From NCBI RefSeq assembly GCF_900106955.1, contig NZ_FNNI01000005.1, positions 62,001 through 126,000 on the forward strand: DNA of 64,000 nucleotides. The letters are read 5' to 3'. Source of the stretch: Aidingimonas halophila (GTDB lineage: Bacteria; Pseudomonadota; Gammaproteobacteria; Pseudomonadales; Halomonadaceae). This document shows, piece by piece, positions 1 through 9,444 of the stretch. Both the position numbers and the translations under genes were made by a program. Numbering within the stretch: position 1 is the stretch's first letter; the number at the start of each line of letters is the position of its first letter. A model generated the notes under the pieces. The model did no database searches, was not told where the DNA came from, and was given only the letters and a program-made list of their open reading frames with translations.

Positions 1-2
1 TC

Positions 3-515
3 GATAGTCATGGACAGGTCGTGCTGGCGGATTTCAGTGCTTGTCGGTTACGTGAGGGCGACGGTCACAAACGCTCTCGGGAACTGGCGCGGCAGTTGGG
101 GCTGACAGAGCATAGCGCGCCGGAATATGCCCTTGATGATGATGTGGGTCGTCGTAGTGATCAGTATGCCCTGGCATCCACCATCTATTGGCTACTGACC
201 GGCCAACTGCCCTATGAGTTGCCGCCTCATCAGTTGCGTGGACATACCGATCTCGAGCGGTTGAGCTATCGCAGTGCACGCATCGCCAATCCGGAGGTCA
301 ACCCTGACCTGGACAAGGCGTTACGTCGTGCTCTGGATCCCCAGCGCGCTTTACGATTCCGCCGACTGTCGGAATTCCTGGTGACGCTGCGCGAACCCAA
401 GGAGGAAGCCCGCCGCCGAACCAGCCCACGCGTTTTCCGCGAACCCGCCAACTTCTGGCAGGGTATCGCCGGCATTCTGCTGGTGTTACTGGTGCTTTCG
501 TGGTTGCTCAGGTGA
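3..515 (+). CDS. Ser/Thr protein kinase, C-terminal part (partial at window edge)
   Basis: The reading frame is open from base 3, so the gene starts before the window. What remains begins at the kinase DFG-equivalent region (LADFSAC) and continues through an activation-loop and APE-like stretch (HSAPEY) and the subdomain IX motif (RRSDQYALASTIYWLLTGQLPY). It ends in a short hydrophobic membrane segment followed by LLR. This is the C-lobe of a Hanks-type kinase with a C-terminal anchor. Kinases of this shape are often fused to a PP2C phosphatase N-terminus, but that part would lie upstream and cannot be seen. The kinase identity is fairly secure. The target is unknown. A hairpin overlaps the stop codon. 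Confidence 0.8.
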   Translation, partial: DSHGQVVLADFSACRLREGDGHKRSRELARQLGLTEHSAPEYALDDDVGRRSDQYALASTIYWLLTGQLPYELPPHQLRGHTDLERLSYRSARIANPEVNPDLDKALRRALDPQRALRFRRLSEFLVTLREPKEEARRRTSPRVFREPANFWQGIAGILLVLLVLSWLLR

Positions 516-536
516 CTGCCGATGGCCTCGGCAGTC
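514..536. terminator. hairpin between convergent kinase and pfk genes
   Basis: A perfect 9-bp stem (GACTGCCGA / TCGGCAGTC) with loop TGGCC overlaps the kinase stop codon and lies before the convergent pfk gene. There is no long T-run on either side, so termination is likely but not certain. It could serve both strands. Confidence 0.5.
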
Positions 537-573
537 AATTGTGCGACGAATGTTCACGATGATTCGGGAAACG

Positions 574-1833
574 TTACAACTCGAAATCGGGCAATTTCCG
601 CGCCACTCTGGCGAGTTTAGGGGTTGCGATGCGTGGTAGTCCATTGTCATATGGCGGGTAATCCTCGCCCTGAATCAACGGCTCCAGGTAACGTCGGCAC
701 GTTTCGGTAATGCCAAAGCCGTCCTCGCGAATGAAGTCGCGGGGCATGAATTTCTCACGGTTGGCGACTTCAGCCAAGGGAGCGGCTCCGATACGCCATT
801 CATAGGGGGTGTCGGAAACACGCTCTATCGTCGGCATCATGGCGTTCTTGCCTGCCAGAGCCAGTTCAACGGCATGAGTTCCGACCGCGTAAGATTGTTC
901 GACATCGGTTCGGGAGGCGAGGTGGCGTGCGGCACGTTGCAGATAGTCGGCAACGGCCCAGTGGTACTTGTAACCGAGATCCTGCTTGATCATTCCGGCA
1001 AGCGTGGGGGCCACCCCGCCAAGTTGGCGATGTCCGAACACATCCGTGTTGCCTGAATCGGCAAGGAAGGTACCGTCGGGGTATCGGGCCCCTTCGGATA
1101 CCACAATGACACAGTAACCATAACGTTTCACGGCTTCCTGAACGCGGTTCATCACTGCTTCACGGGAGAACGCGATTTCGGGAAAAATGACCATGTGGGG
1201 CGGTTCGCCTTCCCCGTTGCCAGCCAACGCACCGGCCGCCGCGATCCAGCCAGCATGACGGCCCATCACCTCGAGCACGAAAACCTTGGTGGAGGTGGCA
1301 CACATCGAAGCGATATCTTGTGATGTTTCGAGGGTCGACGTGGCAATATACTTGGCCACGCTGCCGAAACCGGGGGAATTGTCAGTGATCGGCAGGTCGT
1401 TATCGATGGTCTTGGGGACGTGGATAGCCGTCAGAGGATAGCCCATGTGCTCCGAAAGTTGCGAGACCTTCAGGCAGGTATCGGCACTATCGCCGCCGCC
1501 ATTGTAGAAGAAGTATCGAATGTCATGGGCCCTGAAAACGTCGATTAACCGCTCGTACTGGACGCGATGCGTCTCGATGTCCTTGAGCTTGTAACGGCAG
1601 GAGCCGAATGCGCCACCTGGCGTATGTCGAAGTGCGGCGATCGTCTCGTCGCTTTCTTGAGAGACATCGATCAGATCTTCGGTTAAGGCGCCAATGATGC
1701 CATTGCGCCCGGCATAGACTTTGCCGATGCGGTCGTCGTGACGCCGGCAGGCTTCTATGACGCCGCAGGCGCTGGCGTTGATGACGGCGGTAACTCCACC
1801 AGACTGGGCATAGAAAGCGTTGTGCTGAGCCAT
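574..1833 (-). CDS. pfp: 6-phosphofructokinase, pyrophosphate-dependent type
   Basis: A 419-residue phosphofructokinase that converts fructose 6-phosphate to fructose 1,6-bisphosphate, or the reverse, in cytoplasmic glycolysis. The visible motifs are the nucleotide/PPi loop NGGGDS (111-116), PKTIDND (140-146) and MGRHAG (190-195). A lysine in PKTIDND, where ATP enzymes have PGTIDND, and the lack of the ATP-type GGDGS loop point to pyrophosphate as phosphoryl donor. This matches enzymes known from methylotrophs and Halomonas relatives. The gene is alone on its strand and starts at ATG after an AGGAGC ribosome site. The PPi preference is inferred from motifs. Confidence 0.85.
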   Translation of the reverse strand: MAQHNAFYAQSGGVTAVINASACGVIEACRRHDDRIGKVYAGRNGIIGALTEDLIDVSQESDETIAALRHTPGGAFGSCRYKLKDIETHRVQYERLIDVFRAHDIRYFFYNGGGDSADTCLKVSQLSEHMGYPLTAIHVPKTIDNDLPITDNSPGFGSVAKYIATSTLETSQDIASMCATSTKVFVLEVMGRHAGWIAAAGALAGNGEGEPPHMVIFPEIAFSREAVMNRVQEAVKRYGYCVIVVSEGARYPDGTFLADSGNTDVFGHRQLGGVAPTLAGMIKQDLGYKYHWAVADYLQRAARHLASRTDVEQSYAVGTHAVELALAGKNAMMPTIERVSDTPYEWRIGAAPLAEVANREKFMPRDFIREDGFGITETCRRYLEPLIQGEDYPPYDNGLPRIATPKLARVARKLPDFEL

Positions 1834-2069
1834 GGGGCTATTTTGCTCCTGCGCTATATCGTGAGCGAATCAACCTGAGCGTTGTAAACGAGGGCGTTAT
1901 CTTAGTTGAAAGTCCACCGGTCGTCGAAATCGTGAATTGTCGAAACCAACCCGAGACCATGTAGAAAACGGTGTCGTGGTACACATGCCTGTGGAGCACG
2001 AGTGGGCCTCATGCTAGGCTCCCTGCCATTATGGCAGATGGTCTGGCTTTCAGGGAGTTCGACACCGGT

Positions 2070-3455
2070 ATGCACCTTCATATCGTAGGCATTTGCGGTA
2101 CCTTCATGGGCAGCCTGGCATTACTTGCCAGAGAGTTGGGGCATCGTGTCAGCGGTTCGGATGCTAATGTCTATCCCCCCATGAGTACCCAGTTGAGCGA
2201 GGCGGGGATCATTCTCATGGAGGGCTATCATGCCGACAACCTGATGCCGAGACCGGACAAGGTGATCATCGGCAATGCGTTGTCTCGGGGGAATCCCGAG
2301 GTGGAGGCTGTATTGAAGTCGCGGTTGCCCTATGTCTCCGGTCCTCAGTGGTTGGCCGAAGAGGTGCTGCCCGGTCGTCGAGTGCTCGCGGTTGCGGGGA
2401 CTCACGGTAAGACGACGACAGCCAGCATACTGGCCTGGTTGCTGGAAAAGGCAGGGCAATCCCCCGGGTTCCTGATCGGTGGCGTACCACGTAACTTTGG
2501 CGTGTCGGCACGGTTGGGCGATGGAGCAGGCCCTTTCGTCGTCGAGGCCGACGAATATGATACCGCGTTCTTCGATAAACGCTCCAAATTCGTTCACTAT
2601 CGGCCGGATGTCGCGATACTCGGCAATCTCGAGTTCGATCATGCCGATATTTTCGACGATCTGGCAGCCATAGAGCGCCAGTTTCACCACTTGGTACGTG
2701 TCATACCGGGCGATGGTGCCTTGTTGGTCGCCGATCGACAGCCGGCACTCGAGCGTGTGCTGGCCCAAGGTGTCTGGACGCCTGTCACACGATTCGGCGA
2801 TGACTCGAACAGTACATGGCGTCTCGTACTGGATCAGGAAGACGCCTGTCGCTTTCGGATCATTCGCCAGGCAGCTGTGGGGCGCGAGGAGGCCATTGTC
2901 GATTGGCCTCTCACAGGCAGCCATAACGCGCGTAATGCTATTGCTGCATTGGCCGCGGCCGCCGAATGTGGCGTGGGATTGGCTTTCGGCGTCGATGCAT
3001 TGACGTCGTTCGAGAGTCCACGTCGACGTCAGGAATTGCGGGGGCAGGTCGGTGGCGTTCAGGTCATCGATGATTTCGCCCATCATCCCACGGCCATTGC
3101 CGCCACACTGGAAGGGCTGCGTGCCTCGACATCGGATGGACGCGTGTTGGCGGTCATCGAGCCGCGTTCGAACACCATGCGGTTGGGCAGCTTGAAGGAG
3201 CGTCTGGCTGCCAGTGTGGCTTGTGCCGACCAGGTCTTCTGGTATCAGCCCGAGGGGTTGGACTGGTCACTGGAGGCGGTAGTCCAGCAGAGTCCCGTGC
3301 CGGCACGCCTGGTGTCATCCATTGATGAGATAGTTTCTGCCGTCGTGACACACGCCAGATCGGGTGATCGCATCGTCGTGATGTCCAATGGGGGCTTCGG
3401 CGGTATCCATGAGAAGCTCCTGTCAGCACTGGAGGCGAGACATGAGTCAGCATGA
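2070..3455 (+). CDS. mpl: UDP-N-acetylmuramate:L-alanyl-gamma-D-glutamyl-meso-diaminopimelate ligase
   Basis: Mpl joins recycled murein tripeptide to UDP-MurNAc in the cytoplasm, feeding the peptide back into peptidoglycan precursors. The 461-residue product starts MHLHIVGICGTFMG, the usual Mpl N-terminus. It carries the Mur-ligase ATP loop AGTHGKTTTAS (around 108-118), a central domain with VVEADEYDTAFFD, and a C-terminal domain with VIDDFAHHPTA. The frame is open 33 codons further upstream, but homologs begin at this ATG, which follows a CAGGGAG site. It overlaps ubiX by 14 bases, an arrangement also found in Pseudomonas. Confidence 0.93.
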   Translation: MHLHIVGICGTFMGSLALLARELGHRVSGSDANVYPPMSTQLSEAGIILMEGYHADNLMPRPDKVIIGNALSRGNPEVEAVLKSRLPYVSGPQWLAEEVLPGRRVLAVAGTHGKTTTASILAWLLEKAGQSPGFLIGGVPRNFGVSARLGDGAGPFVVEADEYDTAFFDKRSKFVHYRPDVAILGNLEFDHADIFDDLAAIERQFHHLVRVIPGDGALLVADRQPALERVLAQGVWTPVTRFGDDSNSTWRLVLDQEDACRFRIIRQAAVGREEAIVDWPLTGSHNARNAIAALAAAAECGVGLAFGVDALTSFESPRRRQELRGQVGGVQVIDDFAHHPTAIAATLEGLRASTSDGRVLAVIEPRSNTMRLGSLKERLAASVACADQVFWYQPEGLDWSLEAVVQQSPVPARLVSSIDEIVSAVVTHARSGDRIVVMSNGGFGGIHEKLLSALEARHESA

Positions 3456-4086
3456 CGGCAAAGGGCTGTACCCGCCGGTGACAGTCGCGTTAACCGGTGC
3501 GTCAGGGGCTCCCTATGGTCTGCGGTTGATTGATTGCCTGGTTGCGGCAGGCCATGAAGTCTGGGTCATGATCTCCAAGGCGGCGCACCTGGTCATCACC
3601 ACCGAAACCGAGGTTCAGTTACCTGCCCAGCCGGCCCGCCTGGCTGCTGCGCTGAGTGAGCGTAATGGCGCTGTCGAAGGTCAGATTCGTTGCTTCGGTC
3701 GGGAGGATTGGATGGCGCCGGTCGCTTCCGGTTCGGGTGCATCGGCCTCAATGGTGATTTGCCCTTGTTCCACCGGCACCTTGTCGGCGGTTGCCACCGG
3801 CGCCAGTAATAATTTGATCGAGAGGGCGGCCGATGTCGCGCTCAAGGAGCGTCGCCGACTGGTCATGGTGCCGCGGGAAACCCCGTTATCGGCGATCCAT
3901 CTGGAGCATATGCTGTCATTGACTCGTATGGGCGCCGTGATATTGCCTGCGGCTCCGGGTTTTTATCACAACCCCGAACGGATTGATGATCTAATCGATT
4001 TCATCGTGGCACGTATCCTCAATCAACTGGGTATCGAGCACCGGCTTATGCCTTCCTGGGGGTCAGGCGTGGGGCAGCCAGAGTAG
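3442..4086 (+). CDS. ubiX: flavin prenyltransferase UbiX
   Basis: UbiX attaches a dimethylallyl group to FMN to make prenyl-FMN, the cofactor of the UbiD decarboxylase in ubiquinone synthesis. The product is 214 residues, close to the family length. It has the N-terminal flavin loop ALTGASGAPYG, the central CSTGTLSAVATGASNNLIERAADV segment and the VPRETPLSAIHLEHM motif. The start chosen is the ATG after GGAGGCGAGA, inside the end of mpl. Its 3' end overlaps the convergent DedA-PAP2 gene by 24 bases. No ubiD is visible in the window. Confidence 0.93.
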   Translation: MSQHDGKGLYPPVTVALTGASGAPYGLRLIDCLVAAGHEVWVMISKAAHLVITTETEVQLPAQPARLAAALSERNGAVEGQIRCFGREDWMAPVASGSGASASMVICPCSTGTLSAVATGASNNLIERAADVALKERRRLVMVPRETPLSAIHLEHMLSLTRMGAVILPAAPGFYHNPERIDDLIDFIVARILNQLGIEHRLMPSWGSGVGQPE

Positions 4087-5469
4087 CCGAATGCTCAATA
4101 GGACGGCCGATGACAACAGTATTGCTGGCCACGGGGCGTGGGCCAGTGACGGATGGGGAAGCCGTTGATAGCTGATGCGGGTCAAGGCGCAGATGACAAG
4201 GCCCAGCAGGGTGCCCCCCACGACATCACTTGCCCAGTGCACATCGAGAGTCAAGCGTGACAATCCCATCGGTATACAGAGCAATATCGCCGCCCAATAG
4301 GCAAGGAAGCGGCGGTGCCGAGGAAGCTCTTGGGCAACGTACGCTGCAGCCAGGCCGAATAGCACCACGGTGATGGACGTGTGCGCGCTTGGGTAGGCAT
4401 AGGAGTCGGCGAGGTAGAGCGGCGTCTCGGGTCGGGCTCGGCTTGCTATTGCCTTGAAGACCGTGTTGGTGAGTGCCGTTGCGCCGAGAGCGACTACCAC
4501 ATGCCCTAGTGTTGCGATGTGCCGTGACCACAGTAGCCAGATCATCCAGGGCAAACAGAGTGCAAGGACCCCGTAGGTATCACCCATTTTTGCCAGAATG
4601 TCACTGACCTTGAGAGTGACCGGTGTCTGCCAATAAGCGATGAGGGCTCGAATCTGCTCGTCCATGGCGAGTGGCGCGTCGGCCTCTAGAACCCGGAGTG
4701 TCCAGGCGCTCAACATGGTCAAGGAGATCAGCAACAACGAGAGTGAGGCCAAGGGGAGCTCGCTGTGCGGCCGCCGTCTTTGCAATCGTAGCCACCAGCG
4801 TCGGGACCATTTCCGATACCGCGCCAAGCTCGCGACACCTCGGTATAGCCGCCCTTCGCGCCCCAATTGGTGACGTAGCCAGGAAAAGATAAACGCGAGT
4901 ATGACAATGGCAGTGGCGAACAGCGTGAGCCAGCGGAAGCTGCCCTCTGGTAGATCCAGCCAGTGATGCCAGGACCTGCCTAGCAGGTAGCCGGGGAGGA
5001 GGTAGGCAGGCGCCCATAGCAGGGCTGACCCTATGTTGGCACTGACGAATGCCCAGGGAGACATATGCAGCATGCCTGCGATCATCGGAACGATTGGCCT
5101 GACCGGGCCGACAAAACGGCCAATGAAAACCGATAGCAACCCATAACGCTGGAAAAAACGGGCTCCTTGGGCCAGCCACTGCGGGTGGTGACGAAATGGC
5201 CAGCGATGGGGAATGCTTTCGCGTTGCGTATAGCCCAGGATGAAGCTCAGGCCATCACCGATAATGGCGCCGAAGGCGGCGGCCGACAGCAGGAGAGTCA
5301 AGCTGAGCTGTTGATGTCCGGCGAGGCTCGCTGCCGCCGTCAACAGGGCAATGCCGGGGATGAGCAGACCTACCAGTGCCAATGACTCCAGCAAGGCAAT
5401 GGTGGCAATGAGCAGAAGCAATAATTCGGGAGAGGGGGTTAGCTGGTATAACCACTCATCGTTGATCAA
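4063..5469 (-). CDS. DedA-family / PAP2 phosphatase fusion membrane protein
   Basis: This 468-residue polytopic protein has two domains. Residues about 10-205 are a DedA (SNARE-associated/VTT) domain with E28, P38-G39 and the re-entrant motif FIGRFVGPVRPIVPMIAG (115-132). Residues about 245-455 are a PAP2-type acid phosphatase with K339-x6-RP, PSAH (360-363) and SR(404-405)-x5-H411-x3-D415, so all three catalytic motifs are present. DedA proteins include undecaprenyl-phosphate flippases and PAP2 proteins include undecaprenyl-pyrophosphate phosphatases. A combined role in lipid-carrier recycling is a reasonable inference. The start codon is TTG, overlapping the stop of the upstream gene (TTGA). 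It is third in a three-gene operon. Confidence 0.85.
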   Translation of the reverse strand: MINDEWLYQLTPSPELLLLLIATIALLESLALVGLLIPGIALLTAAASLAGHQQLSLTLLLSAAAFGAIIGDGLSFILGYTQRESIPHRWPFRHHPQWLAQGARFFQRYGLLSVFIGRFVGPVRPIVPMIAGMLHMSPWAFVSANIGSALLWAPAYLLPGYLLGRSWHHWLDLPEGSFRWLTLFATAIVILAFIFSWLRHQLGREGRLYRGVASLARYRKWSRRWWLRLQRRRPHSELPLASLSLLLISLTMLSAWTLRVLEADAPLAMDEQIRALIAYWQTPVTLKVSDILAKMGDTYGVLALCLPWMIWLLWSRHIATLGHVVVALGATALTNTVFKAIASRARPETPLYLADSYAYPSAHTSITVVLFGLAAAYVAQELPRHRRFLAYWAAILLCIPMGLSRLTLDVHWASDVVGGTLLGLVICALTRISYQRLPHPSLAHAPWPAILLSSAVLLSIRLLWLPHA

Positions 5470-6416
5470 TGCATGTGTTCCTTCAATGCAATGCCCTGGG
5501 TATCCAGTCGATGACAGTACTCAGTTGGGTCTTCTTCCGGGCGCGGTCGGCTGACGAGGATGTCGGCCCGGATTGGACCGGTTTCGGGGAGTACGGTCGT
5601 GTCAAGTGCACTAATGAGGCGGTTCTTGACCATCAAGGCGCCATTTTCGCCGGTATTGGGGAGCAGGAGCCAGAATACGGAGTCGTCCGCACGTCCGAGG
5701 CTATCCTGGCCCCGACACGTGTGCTGCGCCGTATGACAGAAGCGTTGTATCAAGACATGACTGAGGCGGGACCCGAATTGTTCATGAGCCATGTCGTATT
5801 GTGTCAGGTGAATGACGAGAACACTCAACGGACGTTCCAGCATTTGGGTGCGGGCAACTTCAGCAGCGAGGCGTTCGCGTATCCTTCCTGAATGCAGCGC
5901 ATCGCATGAGGGGTCGTATTGATTGCTCGTATACAAGCGCGCACGTAAACGATTCTGCTCCCAGGGAACCAAGGTGCCGAATAACAGTAGCGATAGATAG
6001 GTCAGCAGTGTTACGGGAGGAATGGAGGAGTCCCCCATCAGGACCAGCCATAAGGGCGCGAGTAGTAGATTGACCGTCCAGGCGGCCGCCAAGGGCAACG
6101 CGAGAAACGTGAGGATGACACTGAAACCGAGCCATAGGGTCGACCATTCGCCCATTCGGTATATCGTCACAGCCGTCAAGAGGTAGGCGCCAGCCAGAGC
6201 AAGCATCGTGGCGATACGGTGGAATGGAGGAGGTCCCAGGGAACGTAGCAGTGTCGCGACCACCAGGAAGAAGACAAGGGTCGCGGGAAGTGGCAGGTTC
6301 CCATAGTGGCCCATCAAGTACTGCCACACGGTGTAGACGGTAACGATCAGCGAGCCACCGACGTAACATGAAAGGGGCAAGTGTGTGGTGGTACTGCCTC
6401 TGGTCGGGTTATCCAT
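5466..6416 (-). CDS. membrane protein with degenerate GGDEF domain
   Basis: The product is 316 residues with about five or six hydrophobic segments in the first 170, followed by a cytoplasmic domain. That domain keeps the GGDEF-family layout: a basic entry helix, RPLSVLVIHLTQYD where DID-x-FK would be, QFGSRLSHVLIQRF where GH..GD..L would be, and GRADDSVFWLLLPNT where R-GGDEF-aillP would be. The signature has become ADDSV and the first metal-binding aspartates are lost, so catalysis is very unlikely. The ATG used follows GAGGAAG and overlaps the upstream gene by 8 bases. A longer start 23 codons upstream exists but lacks such support. The function is unknown; it may be a sensor or scaffold for the DedA-PAP2 neighbour. 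Confidence 0.75.
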   Translation of the reverse strand: MDNPTRGSTTTHLPLSCYVGGSLIVTVYTVWQYLMGHYGNLPLPATLVFFLVVATLLRSLGPPPFHRIATMLALAGAYLLTAVTIYRMGEWSTLWLGFSVILTFLALPLAAAWTVNLLLAPLWLVLMGDSSIPPVTLLTYLSLLLFGTLVPWEQNRLRARLYTSNQYDPSCDALHSGRIRERLAAEVARTQMLERPLSVLVIHLTQYDMAHEQFGSRLSHVLIQRFCHTAQHTCRGQDSLGRADDSVFWLLLPNTGENGALMVKNRLISALDTTVLPETGPIRADILVSRPRPEEDPTEYCHRLDTQGIALKEHMH

Positions 6417-7281
6417 GTCGGGTGGCTTCCTCGGTGCAGTACTGGGGGGCCTGTTGTGTCTCCAGTGCTTGGATTTCCGCCTCAAGAGGTAATGCCTGGC
6501 TCAAGTAGATGACACGGATGCGGGCGGTATCCGGCAAGGCCGTCAGTAATGCCTCGCGGCGTTGTCGTGCATGGGAGAGATCCCTGCTTATCAGCAGGGC
6601 CGCGAGTGTTTGTTGATCAATTTTGTAGCCTTGTTCGAAAGCCGCTAGACAATGCCATAGCGCTGCAGCGGCTTGGTTCTGTTGGCGTCGTGCGGTACGA
6701 AGCAGAAGGAGTTCGGCGTGAGTTCCCTCCCTGTCGCTGCGCGCGTGTTCCCGGGCGATATCATCCGCGAGGCTGTCAGGCGACCAGAGCCGCTGGCCGG
6801 TGGCGAGCTGGTCGCATTGGGTCGCATTTTCCCATAGTGAGCGTAGCTGGATGGCGCGTGATTGGCCGGTCAACATGAGAAGTGCCAACAACAGCCCATA
6901 AAAAAACCAGGATGGCGTGTCGACCATATCGCGAAATTGCCACCAGCCGAATAGTGCCAGCCCCAGATGAAAGATGCCGGTCCAGCGTGGTTGGGGGAGT
7001 ATCAGCAGTAGCGCCCAACACCATGACCAGATAGCGTAACGGCCGGGATCGATGCTTATCAGTATCGCCAGCAGCAAACTGGGAATACAATGCCAAGGAA
7101 TCGGTAGAGGCCAGCGTGGTGTAGACTTGAGCAAGCAAGCTGTCAGGAACAGCCACAAAGCGCCCAGCAGCAAGGCCGCTTTTGCTGGAGGGGCGTCGGT
7201 AAGCGTTGACAGCATGACGCAAAGCGACGTACTGGCAATCAGGCTAAAACGATAGAGTTCGGCTTTGTACACGTTTTGCAT
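6409..7281 (-). CDS. membrane protein, probable eroded GGDEF-like paralogue
   Basis: I do not recognise this 290-residue protein by family. The N-terminal half (about 10-150) is strongly hydrophobic with about six segments. The C-terminal half is soluble and starts with a helix, LRSLWENATQCDQL, followed by a region whose order and spacing resemble the degenerate GGDEF domain encoded directly downstream. No GGDEF, RxxD or metal residues survive. The 8-base overlap with the next gene implies translational coupling. The similar layout of the two proteins suggests an old tandem duplication, but this is inference from reading them side by side. Confidence 0.6.
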   Translation of the reverse strand: MQNVYKAELYRFSLIASTSLCVMLSTLTDAPPAKAALLLGALWLFLTACLLKSTPRWPLPIPWHCIPSLLLAILISIDPGRYAIWSWCWALLLILPQPRWTGIFHLGLALFGWWQFRDMVDTPSWFFYGLLLALLMLTGQSRAIQLRSLWENATQCDQLATGQRLWSPDSLADDIAREHARSDREGTHAELLLLRTARRQQNQAAAALWHCLAAFEQGYKIDQQTLAALLISRDLSHARQRREALLTALPDTARIRVIYLSQALPLEAEIQALETQQAPQYCTEEATRHG

Positions 7282-7415
7282 CGTGACTTATCATGGTCCT
7301 TGCGCGAGTCTGTCGTTTTATGGATCCGACAGCTTTCAGTTCTTATGGTGAGTCATGCGCCTGCGCACATCGATTATACTGAATATCATATTTCATCGAG
7401 GAGACGTTAATCTGC

Positions 7416-8723
7416 ATGTTGTCGCACGCTTCCCGCTCCACTGTTGACGAGGTGGTCGAGCCGATCACCGATATTGGCGCTTATATGGACCAGTTGGGTC
7501 AACAGGCGCGCATGGCAGCCACTGTGATGCGCAGTCTTGACAGTGGCACCAAGAATACCGCTCTTCAAGCCATGGCAGCCAACCTGGCTTCGGCACGTAC
7601 TGAACTGCTCGAGGCCAACCGTATCGACCTCGAGCGGGGGCGCGAGAACGGTCTGGATGCAGCGCTACTCGATCGGTTGGCGCTCGATGAGGCGCGAATC
7701 GATGCCATGATCGAAGGGTTACACCAAGTGGCGGCCTTGCCCGATCCGGTAGGCGAGATCGATGGATTACGATCCCGTCCCAGTGGCATTCAGGTAGGGC
7801 AGATGCGTGTTCCTCTCGGTGTTGTCGGCATCATCTATGAATCTCGCCCGAATGTGACAGTCGAAGCGGCCAGCCTCTGTCTCAAGGCCGGCAATGCCTG
7901 CATTCTGCGTGGTGGTTCGGAAGCCAGGGAGAGTAATGCGGCGATCGCGGCCTGTATCAGAGCCGGCTTGCGTGAGGCAATGGTGCCAGAGGCAGCGGTA
8001 CAGATCGTGGCGACAACGGATCGTGCCGCCGTTGGCCACTTGATTGCGATGACATCCTATGTCGATGTCATCATTCCCAGAGGCGGTAAATCGTTGATCG
8101 AGCGGATTTCCAAGGAGGCTCGGGTCCCGGTCATCAAACACCTGGATGGGGTTTGCCATGTCTATGTCGATACGGATGCAGATCTCGACAAGGCACTGGC
8201 GATTGCCGTCAATGCCAAGACGCATCGCTATGGCACCTGCAATACCATGGAGACGTTGCTGCTGGATGCGGCAGTTGCCGAGGCGTTGTTACCACGGCTC
8301 GTGGCCGCGTATGCGGAGTACGGTGTCGAGTTGCGCGGATGCGAGCGTGCCCGCGAGATCCTGCCGGAACTGGTCGCCGCCAATGACAGTGACTGGTATG
8401 CCGAATATCTGGCGCCCGTGCTGTCGATACGTGTCGTCGACGGTATGGAAGAAGCAATGGCGCATATCGATCGCTATGGATCGCATCATACCGATGCGAT
8501 CGTGACCGAGAATTATGGTCGGGCCCGCCGCTTCATGGCCGAGGTCGATTCCAGTTCCGTCATGGTCAATGCATCGACCCGTTTTGCGGATGGCAATGAA
8601 TATGGGCTCGGAGCGGAAATTGGAATTTCCACGGACAAGCTGCATGCTCGTGGCCCTGTCGGCCTTGAAGGTCTGACGACCCGCAAATATATCGTATTGG
8701 GGGATGGCCATATCCGTGTTTGA
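7416..8723 (+). CDS. proA: gamma-glutamyl phosphate reductase
   Basis: ProA reduces gamma-glutamyl phosphate to glutamate semialdehyde with NADPH, the second step of proline synthesis. The 435-residue product shows the aldehyde-dehydrogenase-like fold with [40 protein letters not shown] and the catalytic cysteine in [13 protein letters not shown]. The N-terminus is about 20 residues longer than in E. coli; a GAGGAGA site precedes this ATG, while a second ATG at 7485 would give the shorter form. It overlaps nadD by 20 bases and begins the long envelope/lipoate gene block. Proline can also act as an osmolyte in halophiles. Confidence 0.93.
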   Translation: MLSHASRSTVDEVVEPITDIGAYMDQLGQQARMAATVMRSLDSGTKNTALQAMAANLASARTELLEANRIDLERGRENGLDAALLDRLALDEARIDAMIEGLHQVAALPDPVGEIDGLRSRPSGIQVGQMRVPLGVVGIIYESRPNVTVEAASLCLKAGNACILRGGSEARESNAAIAACIRAGLREAMVPEAAVQIVATTDRAAVGHLIAMTSYVDVIIPRGGKSLIERISKEARVPVIKHLDGVCHVYVDTDADLDKALAIAVNAKTHRYGTCNTMETLLLDAAVAEALLPRLVAAYAEYGVELRGCERAREILPELVAANDSDWYAEYLAPVLSIRVVDGMEEAMAHIDRYGSHHTDAIVTENYGRARRFMAEVDSSSVMVNASTRFADGNEYGLGAEIGISTDKLHARGPVGLEGLTTRKYIVLGDGHIRV

Positions 8724-9396
8724 TGGTGCATCCCGACAAGTGACGAAACCGGCCTCGACTCGCGTTGCCATGTTCGGGGGAACGTATGATCCCGTGCATA
8801 TAGGACACTTGCGTAGTGCCGTCGAGTTGCGGGAAGCGTTGATGCTTGATCATGTGCATATGGTTCCTGCGCATGTCCCCCCTCATCGGAACGATCCAGC
8901 GATCTCGGGGCAGTCCCGATTGGAGATGCTGCGTCTGGGGATCGGTGATACCCCGGGCCTCATAGCCGATGATCGTGAACTCAGCCGTAACGGGCCTTCC
9001 TATTCGGTCGATACGCTTGCCTGCTTGCGCGAAGCGTATGGCGACGGTGCCTGTCTCATCATGGCAGTCGGTCACGATGCCTTTCTCAAGCTGGCACAGT
9101 GGCACCGTCCCGAGCGCCTTTTCGAATTGGCCAATCTGGTTGTCATCGACCGTCCGGGGCATACGGGGGCATTGCCTCACGAACTGGTTGACTTGATAAG
9201 GGAGCGGATGGTGGAGACACCTGAAGCATTAATGGCGTCACCGGCCGGGCGGGTGCTGCGTATGGCGCTATCCACGGCGTTGCCGATTTCCGCCACCGAT
9301 ATTCGTGCCCGGTGTCGTCGAGGTGAAAGCATTCGTTACCTGGTACCCGATGCCGTTGCCTCCTATCTGGAGGTGTCGGGGGCCTATCGGGAATAA
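8704..9396 (+). CDS. nadD: nicotinate-nucleotide adenylyltransferase
   Basis: NadD transfers AMP from ATP to nicotinate mononucleotide, giving deamido-NAD in NAD synthesis. The 230-residue product has the nucleotidyltransferase motif [11 protein letters not shown] near residue 25 and the second motif ISATDIR near the C-terminus. The first 20 residues before the core strand are an extension encoded within the end of proA. An internal ATG at 8770 would remove it but lacks a clear ribosome site. Order proA-nadD-rsfS-rlmH is conserved in gammaproteobacteria. Confidence 0.93.
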   Translation: MAISVFDGASRQVTKPASTRVAMFGGTYDPVHIGHLRSAVELREALMLDHVHMVPAHVPPHRNDPAISGQSRLEMLRLGIGDTPGLIADDRELSRNGPSYSVDTLACLREAYGDGACLIMAVGHDAFLKLAQWHRPERLFELANLVVIDRPGHTGALPHELVDLIRERMVETPEALMASPAGRVLRMALSTALPISATDIRARCRRGESIRYLVPDAVASYLEVSGAYRE

Positions 9397-9444
9397 ATCT
9401 GGAGTAGAATGGTGATTGAGGAATCCCCACAACCACGAGGAGCT

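Noticed and set aside
2121-3086. 321-codon open frame on the minus strand inside mpl
   Set aside because: It is antisense to a clearly recognised Mur ligase, and its translation shows no recognisable domain. High-GC codon bias makes such shadows common.
5466-6416. Active diguanylate cyclase
   Set aside because: The signature is ADDSV in place of GGDEF and the metal-binding aspartates are gone, so catalysis is not supported.
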